A stretch of DNA of 64,000 nt from Flammeovirgaceae bacterium UBA7330 (GTDB lineage Bacteria; Bacteroidota; Bacteroidia; Cytophagales; Cyclobacteriaceae). The notes beneath the pieces are model-generated. The model ran no database searches and had not been told where the DNA came from. It was given only the letters and a program-made list of their open reading frames with translations. Of this stretch, positions 33,265 to 41,465 are shown piece after piece. Location: assembly GCA_002471275.1 (NCBI GenBank), contig DKPQ01000005.1, positions 1-64,000 of the forward strand. The letters run 5' to 3'. How positions within the stretch are numbered: the stretch's first letter is position 1; every line of letters starts with the position of its first letter. The position numbers were made by a program, and so were the translations under genes.

Positions 33265-34323
33265 TCAATCCATGATAAATGGATAATCTTCTTGTACATA
33301 GACATCTTTGTAGGCTTCTTCCGGAGCCGGCCAATCAGAATTTTCAGAGAATTCTACGGCTTCTGCAACGATATCTTTTACTTTTTGATCTATCGCTTTC
33401 AGCTCATCTTCAGTCGCGAATTTATTTTTAAGAATAGTTGATCTCACCTGCTCGATAGGATCCTTAGACTTATATTCTTCTACCTCCTCCTTGGTACGAT
33501 ATTTAGCCGGATCTGACATTGAGTGACCCTTGTATCGATAGGTTCTAAACTCAAGCAGCGTAGGTCCGTCACCTTTTCTGGCTCTTTCAGCTGCCTCTGC
33601 CATCGCATAATGTACTTCTTCTACTGACATGGCATCCACGGCTTTGGAAGGAATGTCATAAGCTTCTCCCAGGGTATAAAGCTCTGTAACGTTGGAAGTT
33701 CTTTTCACTGAGGTACCCATGGCATATCCATTGTTCTCGATCACAAAGATGGTAGGTACTTTTAAAGTCATTGCCATGTTGAGTGATTCATGAAATGCAC
33801 CCTGTCTTACTGCTCCATCACCCATAAAGCATACGCACAGGTTGTCAGTTTTATTGTATTTTTCGGCAAAGCCAATACCTGCACCTAATGGAATCTGACC
33901 ACCCACGATACCATGGCCGCCAAAGAATCCATTTTCTTTATCAAACATGTGCATGGAACCACCCTTACCCTTTGAAACACCGGTAGCTTTACCATACAAT
34001 TCTGCCATGATGGCCTTTGGATCTGTCCCCAAAGCAAGTGGATGGGCGTGGTCTCTGTATGCGGTGATGTACTTATCTCCTTTTTTCAATGCAGAAACAC
34101 TTCCTGCCATACAGGCTTCCTGCCCGATATACAGGTGACAGAAACCTCTGATTTTTTGTTGACCATATAGCTGGCCTGCCTTCTCCTCAAAACGTCGCAT
34201 GAGGGACATAGATTCAAACCAGTTCAGGTAAGTCTCTTTGCTGAATGCGGCCTTACCACTAGATTTGGATGATGACTTGGTAGATGATTTGCTGGTTGAT
34301 TTTGTATTTGTCTTTGCAGCCAT
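33265..34323 (-). CDS. pdhA: pyruvate dehydrogenase E1 component alpha subunit
   Basis: A protein of 352 residues from the ATG at 34323; the open frame upstream to 34407 lacks family support. The TPP-binding segment is CVCFMGDGAVRQGAFHESLNMAMTLKVPTIFVIENN, and ITAYRDHAHPLALGTDPK, SKGKGGSMHMFDKENGFFGGHGIVGGQIPLGAG and FRTYRYKGHSMSDPAKYRTKEEVEEYK match E1 alpha, including the phosphorylation-loop region. It decarboxylates pyruvate with the beta subunit, whose gene is not adjacent. An unusual N-terminal tail of about 25 residues (AKTNTKSTSKSSTKSS...) is almost all Lys, Ser and Thr, ahead of the domain start at about residue 30. Confidence 0.95.
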   Translation of the reverse strand: MAAKTNTKSTSKSSTKSSSKSSGKAAFSKETYLNWFESMSLMRRFEEKAGQLYGQQKIRGFCHLYIGQEACMAGSVSALKKGDKYITAYRDHAHPLALGTDPKAIMAELYGKATGVSKGKGGSMHMFDKENGFFGGHGIVGGQIPLGAGIGFAEKYNKTDNLCVCFMGDGAVRQGAFHESLNMAMTLKVPTIFVIENNGYAMGTSVKRTSNVTELYTLGEAYDIPSKAVDAMSVEEVHYAMAEAAERARKGDGPTLLEFRTYRYKGHSMSDPAKYRTKEEVEEYKSKDPIEQVRSTILKNKFATEDELKAIDQKVKDIVAEAVEFSENSDWPAPEEAYKDVYVQEDYPFIMD

Positions 34324-34413
34324 AACTTTTGCTAATGTTCTATGCTTAATATTGCGTCGGAATTCCCTTCGGCCCTGCGAAATTAAACCAAAAGGTGCGC
34401 TGATCAAAAAGAT

Positions 34414-35505
34414 ATGGTTCTCAGCACATTAAAACTTGTAAATTTTAAGAATTATCGGGAAGAAACCTTTCAGTTTAAGAAGGGTATCAGCTGTCTCCTC
34501 GGGTTAAATGGTATGGGTAAGACCAATTTGCTGGATGCGATTCATTATTTGTGCATGACACGCAGTAGCCAGAGTAATGTTGACCAGGAGAATATCCTGT
34601 TTGATCAACCCTATTTTTCCATCATCGGGGAGTTTCATTCAGGTTTGAAGGTCAACTGCTACTTTGAAAGTGGAAAGAAAAAGGTATTCAAGGTAAATGG
34701 AAAAGAACTGGAAAAGCTGAGCGATCACATCGGGTCTATCCCTTGTGTTCTCACCACACCTGATGACAATGAGCTCATCAGAGAAGGCAGTGAGGTAAGA
34801 CGAAAACTTTTTGACCGTGTGATCTCACAATACGATCGTCATTACCTGGAGCAGCTGATCCAATGCAGGAAACTGCTCAACCAAAGAAATAGTTATCTCA
34901 AGCAAAATGAGGGTAAATCGTCCTACAACAAACATCTTCTCGGGACCTACGATGAGCAACTTATTCCTCTTTTTGTCTCCATTTCATCCAAACGAAACGA
35001 ATTCCTGGAGGAATACCGCGACTTTTTCACCAACAATTATCATGAGATATTCAAGGTAGAAGAAATTCCTGCGATCAGGTATCGAACGAAATGTCTGGAC
35101 AAGGATTTTGAGCAACAATTTAAAGATGCCGTGAAAAAAGACCTAATCCTGGAACGTACCACCATGGGCAGCCACAAAGACGATTTCGTTTTTTTACTCG
35201 ATGGTAAGCCAACGAAGAAATTTGGTTCCCAGGGTCAGCAGAAATCATTGATCATCGCACTGAAACTTTCTGAATTTGATTTTCTGAAAGCTAAGAAAGA
35301 CCAGGTCCCTTTATTACTTTTGGATGATATTTTTGACAAACTCGATGACCACAGGATCAGCCACCTGGTAAAGCTACTCACAGATGGTAAACGGTTCTCT
35401 CAGGTCTTTATCTCTGACGCCCGCAAGGAACGCACGAAAAAGTTTTTTGAAAAAAATAAGGGAGTGGCGTTCTATGAAATCGAAAATGGCCATCTTAATG
35501 GATAA
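34414..35505 (+). CDS. recF: DNA replication/repair protein RecF
   Basis: A protein of 363 residues. RecF is an SMC-like ATPase that loads RecA at ssDNA gaps with RecOR. The Walker A GLNGMGKTNLLDAIHYL lies at about 31-47, a linker region in the middle, and the signature/Walker B segments are KKFGSQGQQKSLIIALKLSEFDFL and PLLLLDDIFDKLDDHRISHLVKLL. The 3' end overlaps the start of the DUF721 gene (ATGGATAA at 35498-35505). It diverges from pdhA across about 90 bp, which is enough for both promoters. It is not next to dnaN or gyrB here. Confidence 0.97.
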   Translation: MVLSTLKLVNFKNYREETFQFKKGISCLLGLNGMGKTNLLDAIHYLCMTRSSQSNVDQENILFDQPYFSIIGEFHSGLKVNCYFESGKKKVFKVNGKELEKLSDHIGSIPCVLTTPDDNELIREGSEVRRKLFDRVISQYDRHYLEQLIQCRKLLNQRNSYLKQNEGKSSYNKHLLGTYDEQLIPLFVSISSKRNEFLEEYRDFFTNNYHEIFKVEEIPAIRYRTKCLDKDFEQQFKDAVKKDLILERTTMGSHKDDFVFLLDGKPTKKFGSQGQQKSLIIALKLSEFDFLKAKKDQVPLLLLDDIFDKLDDHRISHLVKLLTDGKRFSQVFISDARKERTKKFFEKNKGVAFYEIENGHLNG

Positions 35506-35788
35506 GCACAACACATCTTCTTTTACTTCAGCGCTGAAGCAGTTTCTGAAATCTGAAAACCTGGAACAAAAATGGGATGAAAAGAAGCTGATCCATTCCT
35601 GGCAAAAGATCATGGGAAAAACGGTAGCCTCCAGAACGTCTAAGATCCGCATTGATCAGGGCACCATGTTTATCTACCTTGATTCAGCACCACTTAAGCA
35701 GGAGCTTACCAACAACAAACAAAAAGTACTGGAGAGGTTGGAAGAGGAGATTGGATATAAGCTGGTGTCTGATGTAAGGTTTCTATAA
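35498..35788 (+). CDS. DUF721 protein (DciA-like)
   Basis: A protein of 96 residues from the ATG at 35498, which overlaps the end of recF. An open frame reaches back to 35384, but only the last part matches DUF721: TSALKQFLKSENLEQKWDEKKLIHSWQKIMGKTVASRTSKIRIDQGTMFIYLDSAPLKQELTNNKQKVLERL. DciA-type DUF721 proteins assist loading of the replicative helicase DnaB where DnaC is lacking. Adjacency to recF is common in Bacteroidota and fits a replication role, which is inferred here from the family. The gene is followed immediately by the stop of the convergent DUF6048 gene. Confidence 0.88.
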   Translation: MDKHNTSSFTSALKQFLKSENLEQKWDEKKLIHSWQKIMGKTVASRTSKIRIDQGTMFIYLDSAPLKQELTNNKQKVLERLEEEIGYKLVSDVRFL

Positions 35789-36475
35789 TTATTCCTCCAC
35801 CACTTCTGTTTTCCTGCCAAAAGGCAAAATCCATCGGATATAGTAATCAAATCCTACTGAGGTATCGTTTTCATTGAGGCCAAACCCAGGCAGATCATAG
35901 GGATTGAGCTCTCCTAACCCTTTATTGACTTTGTAGATCTTGTATCGGATGAGGTATCCAAAATAGATCTGTTTATACACTTTTACATTCAATCCGAAAG
36001 TCAACTCCCACCACCTGGATTTTACCACGTCATTGGCAGTGTTGATGGTCATTTCTCCAAACCCAAAATCATCGGTCATCTCCATCTCATCACTAAACCG
36101 GCTGCGCGCATATCGCAAACCCAGCGTCAGGCTGTTGGCATCAGTCACATTTTTTAGGACATTGGTCTCGATGCCGACCCGGTAGAAAGTACCTTCATTG
36201 ATGTAGGAATAGGTATCTCCCGTCCGTTCCGTACGCTGGACACCAAAATCTACCGTGAGGAAATTATTGGCGAAGTCTATTCCTACCTGACCATTTTGTG
36301 CTGCACTTCCACTGAAGAAAACGGTTCGCACCAAAGGCACAGCATTGTATCCCAGGATGATCTTAGTGGGCATGTAATCCTTTTTTGGTTTCAAGACGGT
36401 GCTGTCAGCGGCCTGCTGAGCAAACCCGCAGTAAACACATATTGAAAGAAGTAGACTAAAAATATACCTTAACAT
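35789..36475 (-). CDS. DUF6048 family outer-membrane protein
   Basis: A protein of 228 residues from the ATG at 36475, which gives the signal peptide MLRYIFSLLLSICVYCGFAQQ. The rest alternates like a small beta-barrel (TFYRVGIETNVLKNVTDANSLTLGLRYARSRF, RWWELTFGLNVKVYKQIYFGYLIRYKIY), ending in FDYYIRWILPFGRKTE. It matches the DUF6048 pattern of Bacteroidota, always found next to DUF6452. The function is unknown. It starts inside the last codons of the DUF6452 gene, so the two are coupled. Confidence 0.82.
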   Translation of the reverse strand: MLRYIFSLLLSICVYCGFAQQAADSTVLKPKKDYMPTKIILGYNAVPLVRTVFFSGSAAQNGQVGIDFANNFLTVDFGVQRTERTGDTYSYINEGTFYRVGIETNVLKNVTDANSLTLGLRYARSRFSDEMEMTDDFGFGEMTINTANDVVKSRWWELTFGLNVKVYKQIYFGYLIRYKIYKVNKGLGELNPYDLPGFGLNENDTSVGFDYYIRWILPFGRKTEVVEE

Positions 36476-36899
36476 TGGTGAATTCCTCGCGGTCAAGAAT
36501 AGGATTTACAATCTCTACAGAGTCAAAAGCGGTGGATGATCCGGCAAGATCATAAAATTTGATGGAAGGGTCACAATCGACGCTATAGACAGAAAATTCC
36601 CTTTTGTAAGTGAAGTCCAGATTGAAGTCCCCTGTGTCAGTTTCAAAAATAAAAGCAGTAAAATCACCCGAAGGATCCAAAGGGAGTCCAGTCACTTCCA
36701 GGATTGTATCAGCAAAATTATAAGGAGACTGAATGCTGTAAACCTGGTTAAAAATCAGCGTATCTCTAATTGTACCAGTAGAAATATCGTAGAATTCAAT
36801 CACTGCAAATTTTCTGTAATCATCAAGGTCACACTCTTTGATCTCATTGCATCCAAGCACGCCGATGATAATAAGAAAGCATACGATCCGGTTGTCCAT
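36456..36899 (-). CDS. DUF6452 family lipoprotein
   Basis: A protein of 147 residues from the ATG at 36899, giving the lipoprotein signal MDNRIVCFLIIIGVLGC. The mature part includes DDYRKFAVIEFYDISTGTIRDTLIFNQVY and DSVEIVNPILDREEFTNVKVYF, acidic and strand-rich, matching DUF6452. The frame is open to 36962, but that earlier start lacks a sensible signal. It forms a unit with the DUF6048 gene after it, overlapping by 20 bp, and diverges from rimO across about 94 bp. Confidence 0.82.
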   Translation of the reverse strand: MDNRIVCFLIIIGVLGCNEIKECDLDDYRKFAVIEFYDISTGTIRDTLIFNQVYSIQSPYNFADTILEVTGLPLDPSGDFTAFIFETDTGDFNLDFTYKREFSVYSVDCDPSIKFYDLAGSSTAFDSVEIVNPILDREEFTNVKVYF

Positions 36900-36993
36900 A
36901 GTGGCAAATGTGGCACAAAGGTATAATAACAGAGATAGTAGCGAACTTATTGTGGGAAGCAATTTGTTTAGCTTTGCAGATCAATTTTTAAGC

Positions 36994-38304
36994 GTGAAAA
37001 CAAAAGCAAAGAAGGATAAGGTAAATATTGTCACCCTGGGGTGCTCGAAAAACATCGTGGACTCTGAGGTATTATTGACACAACTGAAGGGAAATAAAAT
37101 TGATGCTACGCATGAATCTGAAAAAGATGATGCCAACATAGTGGTGATCAACACGTGTGGCTTCATAGACAATGCCAAGCAGGAATCCATTGACACCATC
37201 CTCAGGTATGTGGATGCCAAACAGGAGGGGCTGGTTGAGAAGGTCTATGTGACCGGATGCCTTTCGCAGCGTTACAGGGAAGATCTTAAAACTGAAATCC
37301 CGGATGTAGACGACTGGTTTGGCACCATGGAGCTGTCGCTGCTGTTGAAAAGACTGAATGCCAACTACAAGCATGAACTTATCGGTGAGCGGGTACTTAC
37401 CACAAGTAACCATTATGCCTATTTAAAGATCTCTGAGGGTTGTGACAGACCCTGTAGCTTTTGTGCCATTCCCATCATGCGGGGCAAACATGTCTCAAAG
37501 CCCATTGAGCAAATTGTTTCAGAGGCTAAAAACCTGGTGAAGCATGGCACAAAAGAAATCCTTTTGATTGCTCAGGACTCCACTTATTATGGGTTGGACC
37601 TTTACAAAAAGCGTAATCTGGCCCATTTGCTGGATCAGCTGTCTATGGTTGAGGGATTGGAATGGATTCGATTGCATTATGCATTCCCCACCGGATTCCC
37701 GGAAGATGTGCTGACCGTGATGTCAGAAAGAGACAACATATGTAATTACCTGGATATACCGCTGCAGCACGGATCAACGAAAATGCTTTCCCTGATGCGT
37801 AGAGGAACAACCCGGGAAAAAACCGAAGAGCTACTTCACACCATCCGCGAAAAAGTACCGGGAATAGCCATTCGGACAACGATGATCGCCGGGCATCCGG
37901 GTGAAGGAGAGGCTGAATTTGAGGAGATGATGAGTTTTATTGAAAGGACACGGTTTGAGCGGCTCGGTGTATTCACGTACTCCCATGAGGAGCACACCCA
38001 TGCGTTTAGTATGAAAGACGATGTTCCTGAAAAAATAAAACTTGAACGCGCAGATCGCGTAATGGAATTACAGGAAAACATCTCTGACGAAATCAACCAA
38101 CAAAAAATTGGACAGGTATTAAAAGTACTGATTGATCGTAAAGAAGGAGAACACTTTATAGGTAGAACCGAATTTGATTCTCCTGAAGTGGACAATGAAG
38201 TGTTGGTCAATGCTGAAAATAGCTATCTTCGAATAGGAGATTTTTCAAAAATCAGGATTACTGATGCTACTGCTTTCGACCTGTATGGCGAAGCAGTTGA
38301 ATGA
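36994..38304 (+). CDS. rimO: ribosomal protein S12 methylthiotransferase
   Basis: A protein of 436 residues from a GTG at 36994; the open frame goes back to 36838 but that part is opposite the DUF6452 gene and unlike the family. RimO adds a methylthio group to Asp88 of ribosomal protein S12. The N-terminal domain has VNIVTLGCSKNIVDSEV, and the radical SAM motif is CDRPCSFC with Cys150, Cys154 and Cys157. IRTTMIAGHPGEGEAEFEEMMSFI and a TRAM domain at the C-terminus (about 370-436) complete it. It begins the unit leading to bshC (27 bp). Confidence 0.96.
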   Translation: MKTKAKKDKVNIVTLGCSKNIVDSEVLLTQLKGNKIDATHESEKDDANIVVINTCGFIDNAKQESIDTILRYVDAKQEGLVEKVYVTGCLSQRYREDLKTEIPDVDDWFGTMELSLLLKRLNANYKHELIGERVLTTSNHYAYLKISEGCDRPCSFCAIPIMRGKHVSKPIEQIVSEAKNLVKHGTKEILLIAQDSTYYGLDLYKKRNLAHLLDQLSMVEGLEWIRLHYAFPTGFPEDVLTVMSERDNICNYLDIPLQHGSTKMLSLMRRGTTREKTEELLHTIREKVPGIAIRTTMIAGHPGEGEAEFEEMMSFIERTRFERLGVFTYSHEEHTHAFSMKDDVPEKIKLERADRVMELQENISDEINQQKIGQVLKVLIDRKEGEHFIGRTEFDSPEVDNEVLVNAENSYLRIGDFSKIRITDATAFDLYGEAVE

Positions 38305-38331
38305 AAATACATCTTAACGACTACCGACTAC

Positions 38332-39891
38332 ATGATTTTAGAAAATATTGAGCTGGAAGAAACCCACTGTTTCTCCCCGTTGTTTCTTGATTATTTAAAA
38401 CAAAAAAGTGAGTTGAAAGAGTTCTATCATACCTTTCCGGAGGTTGAGAATTTTGGAGAACTTATTTCACAAAGAGCTTTTCCGGAGGAAAAAAGGAATT
38501 CACTAAACAGGGTGCTGGTAGAACAGTATGGCCCTCTCAAAACAACAGAGGCTGTTGATTTCAATATTCATTCATTAAATCATGAACGCACATTTACGGT
38601 CACAACCGGTCATCAGCTAAACATCTTTTCGGGTCCGCTATACTTTATTTATAAGATTGTAAGCACCATCAACGCCTGCAAGGCCCTAAAAAGCAAGTAC
38701 CCTGATTATCACTTCGTACCGATCTATTGGATGGCCTCCGAAGATCATGATTTTGCAGAAATCAATCATTTCAATCTTTTTGGCAAGAAGTATGAGTGGA
38801 ATACTGATCAGCGGGGTCCTGTAGGTAGATTCAAGCCACATTCCATCAATGCCATCTTTCATGAGCTGCCGGATGCTGTAGAGCTTTTCGAGCAGGCTTA
38901 CCTTGATTTTTCTACATTGGCAGAGGCTACCAGATTTTATGTCAATGAATTATTTGGTGATCAGGGACTGATAGTGATTGATGCCGACCATCCGGTACTG
39001 AAGGAAGAATTCGTACCAATCATAAAAAAGGAGATCTTTGAAAATATTGCCAACCCACTTGTTGAGGCTGCTTCGGCACGGCTCAATGAGTTGGGATATA
39101 AATCTCAGGCATTTTCCCGGGAGATCAACTTTTTCTACATCGACAATGAAATCAGGGAGCGAATTGTAAGAGAAGATGGATTGTTCAAAGTCTTAAACAC
39201 GGATATTTCTTTCTCCGATGAGGACATGGATCGGCTCATCAGCGAGCGGCCCGAACACTTTAGCCCGAATGTAATTACACGGCCAATATACCAGGAATCG
39301 ATTCTTCCCAATCTTGCCTATATTGGTGGCCCTGCTGAGATCAGCTACTGGATGCAACTAAAAAGCGCCTTCTCGGCCTTTAATGTGCCATTTCCAGCAT
39401 TGATGCCAAGAAATTTCGGGCTGATAATCAATAAATCCAGTGCGAAGAAATTTAGGAAACTCAACCTGAAGCCTGCCTCCCTGTTTGAAGACCTCAACAG
39501 GATAAAAACCCTGTTTCTGGAAAATATTGGAAATCACCAATTCGACCTCAGTTCCGAGAAAAAGGAGCTGGGAAAGCTTTTTGAAAAGATAAAAACAAAA
39601 GCTGTAGAGGTAGATCCCTCGCTCTCCGGATATGTAGGTGCAGAAAGCGCCAAAGGATTTAAGATACTGGATGAAATAGGAAAGAAAATCAAGAAATCGG
39701 AGGAAAAGAACAACGAGATAGCCATTACACAGATCGACAATCTCAAGGAAAAATTATTCCCCGGAGGCGGTTTACAGGAGCGCCACGACAACTTTCTTAA
39801 TTTTTACCTGAACAACCCTGACTTCCTGCAGCTGTTACTGGATAAATTTGATGCTTTCGACTTCCGGTTTAACATCCTGCTGGATGAATGA
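38332..39891 (+). CDS. bshC: bacillithiol biosynthesis cysteine-adding enzyme
   Basis: A protein of 519 residues, full length. BshC adds cysteine to glucosaminyl malate, the last step of bacillithiol synthesis. Visible family segments are TVTTGHQLNIFSGPLYFIYKIVSTI, PIYWMASEDHDFAEINHFNLFGKKYEW, GLIVIDADHPVLKEEFVPI and YIGGPAEISYWMQLKSAF...FPALMPRNF, with a helical coiled-coil near the C-terminus (KIKTKAVEVDPSLSGY...). bshA and bshB are not in the window. The stop lies inside the start region of the cyclo-ligase (ATGAATGA), and ypdA follows, so the thiol genes are in one unit. Confidence 0.95.
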   Translation: MILENIELEETHCFSPLFLDYLKQKSELKEFYHTFPEVENFGELISQRAFPEEKRNSLNRVLVEQYGPLKTTEAVDFNIHSLNHERTFTVTTGHQLNIFSGPLYFIYKIVSTINACKALKSKYPDYHFVPIYWMASEDHDFAEINHFNLFGKKYEWNTDQRGPVGRFKPHSINAIFHELPDAVELFEQAYLDFSTLAEATRFYVNELFGDQGLIVIDADHPVLKEEFVPIIKKEIFENIANPLVEAASARLNELGYKSQAFSREINFFYIDNEIRERIVREDGLFKVLNTDISFSDEDMDRLISERPEHFSPNVITRPIYQESILPNLAYIGGPAEISYWMQLKSAFSAFNVPFPALMPRNFGLIINKSSAKKFRKLNLKPASLFEDLNRIKTLFLENIGNHQFDLSSEKKELGKLFEKIKTKAVEVDPSLSGYVGAESAKGFKILDEIGKKIKKSEEKNNEIAITQIDNLKEKLFPGGGLQERHDNFLNFYLNNPDFLQLLLDKFDAFDFRFNILLDE

Positions 39892-40456
39892 TTTTAAAAC
39901 CATTTTACGTAGACAGGTCCTGCCGGCCAGGAAAGTTCTTTCCTCTGCTTTATGGGAAGAACGAAACAGGCTGCTTGCCCCCAAAGTTGTGGAATTTATT
40001 ACCAGGGATTCTGCCAAAGTCATTCACTCTTTTCTTCCTATAGAACGAAACAAAGAAGTGAATACCTGGCCCATCATTAAGGATCTCATCAGTAGAAATC
40101 TGAAGGTTGTAGTGTCGAGTACTGACCTGGAGAAAGAGCAAATGCTCCATTTTTATTATCATCCCCAATTAAAATTCAGGCTCAACAGACTCAAAATTCC
40201 GGAACCCATCAATGCCGAAAAAGCGGATACCAGCACTATTGATATCGTGTTAATTCCACTATTGGCAGCTGATAAACAGGGTAACAGGATAGGTTATGGT
40301 AAGGGCTACTATGACAGGCTTCTCCAGGACCTCCCAAAAGTGAATAAAGTAGGGCTCACCTTAGGGCCTTTGTTTGATGAATTTAGTTTTGCCGAGGCAC
40401 ATGACATCAAGCTGGATTATTGTATCACACCATTTGAAATATATCAATGTCAATGA
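39884..40456 (+). CDS. 5-formyltetrahydrofolate cyclo-ligase
   Basis: A protein of 190 residues from the ATG at 39884, overlapping the end of bshC by 8 bp; the frame is open from 39848 without family support. It converts 5-formyl-THF to 5,10-methenyl-THF using ATP. Motifs are KTILRRQVLPARKVL, INAEKADTSTIDIVLIPLLAADKQGNRIGYGKGYYDRLL and a conserved LGPLFDEF near the end, typical of the family. It overlaps ypdA by 10 bp. Its place between bshC and ypdA suggests co-transcription rather than a functional tie. Confidence 0.93.
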   Translation: MNDFKTILRRQVLPARKVLSSALWEERNRLLAPKVVEFITRDSAKVIHSFLPIERNKEVNTWPIIKDLISRNLKVVVSSTDLEKEQMLHFYYHPQLKFRLNRLKIPEPINAEKADTSTIDIVLIPLLAADKQGNRIGYGKGYYDRLLQDLPKVNKVGLTLGPLFDEFSFAEAHDIKLDYCITPFEIYQCQ

Positions 40457-41430
40457 ATCACAAAACTGACGTATTGATCATCGGAGCGGGGCCTATCGGT
40501 CTGGCATGCGGTATTGAAGCTACCAAAGCGGGCCTGTCACATACAATTATTGATAAGGGGTGCCTGGTCAACTCCATCTATAATTACCCTAAAAACATGA
40601 CCTTCTTTTCAACATCGGATCGTTTAGAAATCGGTGATGTGCCTTTTATCTCCCATAACCCCAAGCCGGTGCGGGCCGAAGCACTGGAGTATTTCAGACG
40701 GGTGGCCATGTCGTGGAAGCTCAATGTAAATCTTTATGAGCAAGTGGAGGGGATAGAGAAAAAAGAGGGTTTCTATGAGGTCAATACCACCAAGGGCGTC
40801 TATGAAGCCGAAAACATCATCATTGCTACAGGGTTTTATGATCTTCCTTACAAGCTCAACGTGCCTGGTGAAGACCTCCCCAAAGTAAAGCACTACTATG
40901 ACGAGCCGCACCCGTATTTTGGGATGAAGGTAGCCGTAGTGGGTGCTGCCAACTCAGCTGTGGATGTAGCACTTGAAACCTTCAGAAAGGGAGCCAAAGA
41001 GGTCACCATGGTCATTCGTGAACCTGAGATCAATCCACGAGTGAAGTATTGGGTAAGGCCCGATATAGAAAACAGGATCAAAGAAGGGTCTATTACAGCG
41101 CACTTCAATTCGAAGATCACAAAGATCGACGAACGCACCATAGACATCAAAACACCCGATGGCGAGAAAACAATTGAGAATGATTTTGTTCTGGCCATGA
41201 CCGGCTATCAGCCTGACTTCTCATTTCTGAAAGCTGTGGGCATCAATATCGGTAAAGATGAATTCCAGACACCCGAGTATGATCCGGAAACGATGGAAAC
41301 CAACATGAAAAATATCTTCCTGGCCGGGGTCATCTGCGGAGGGCTGAAAACAAGCATCTGGTTTATCGAGAATTCCAGGGTACATGCGGAGATGATCGTG
41401 AAAGCGATCAACAGCAGGAAAAAGACATAA
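40447..41430 (+). CDS. ypdA: YpdA-type bacillithiol disulfide reductase
   Basis: A protein of 327 residues. YpdA is a thioredoxin-reductase-like flavoprotein that reduces oxidised bacillithiol with NADPH. The FAD-binding motif is VLIIGAGPIGLACGIEATKAG, the second dinucleotide motif is VAVVGAANSAVDVALE, and KNMTFFSTSDRLEIGDVPF and a late DFVLAMTGYQPDF are typical. No CxxC redox pair is present, as expected for YpdA. Linkage to bshC in the same unit supports the role. Its last 35 codons are duplicated near 53354-53460, and the C-terminus AINSRKKT here differs from AINSGK there, so the end was probably exchanged at the border of an inserted block. Confidence 0.93.
   Translation: MSMNHKTDVLIIGAGPIGLACGIEATKAGLSHTIIDKGCLVNSIYNYPKNMTFFSTSDRLEIGDVPFISHNPKPVRAEALEYFRRVAMSWKLNVNLYEQVEGIEKKEGFYEVNTTKGVYEAENIIIATGFYDLPYKLNVPGEDLPKVKHYYDEPHPYFGMKVAVVGAANSAVDVALETFRKGAKEVTMVIREPEINPRVKYWVRPDIENRIKEGSITAHFNSKITKIDERTIDIKTPDGEKTIENDFVLAMTGYQPDFSFLKAVGINIGKDEFQTPEYDPETMETNMKNIFLAGVICGGLKTSIWFIENSRVHAEMIVKAINSRKKT
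41318..41414 (+). repeat. left 97-bp direct repeat in the ypdA 3' end
   Basis: The 97 bases at 41318-41414 match 53354-53450 with a single G/A difference (CCAGGGTACAT against CCAGAGTACAT). Both copies are in the same direction, and the match stops abruptly at both ends, 16 bases before the ypdA stop on this side. This suggests the left border of a block inserted at the 3' end of ypdA, or the trace of a local duplication. Confidence 0.9.
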
Positions 41431-41465
41431 TCACAAGAAAGCGTCCTATCCAACTTGACACAACG

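Noticed and set aside
36838..36993. Longer N-terminus for RimO starting at 36838.
   Set aside because: The extra residues oppose the DUF6452 gene and resemble no RimO; the GTG at 36994 gives a family-length protein.
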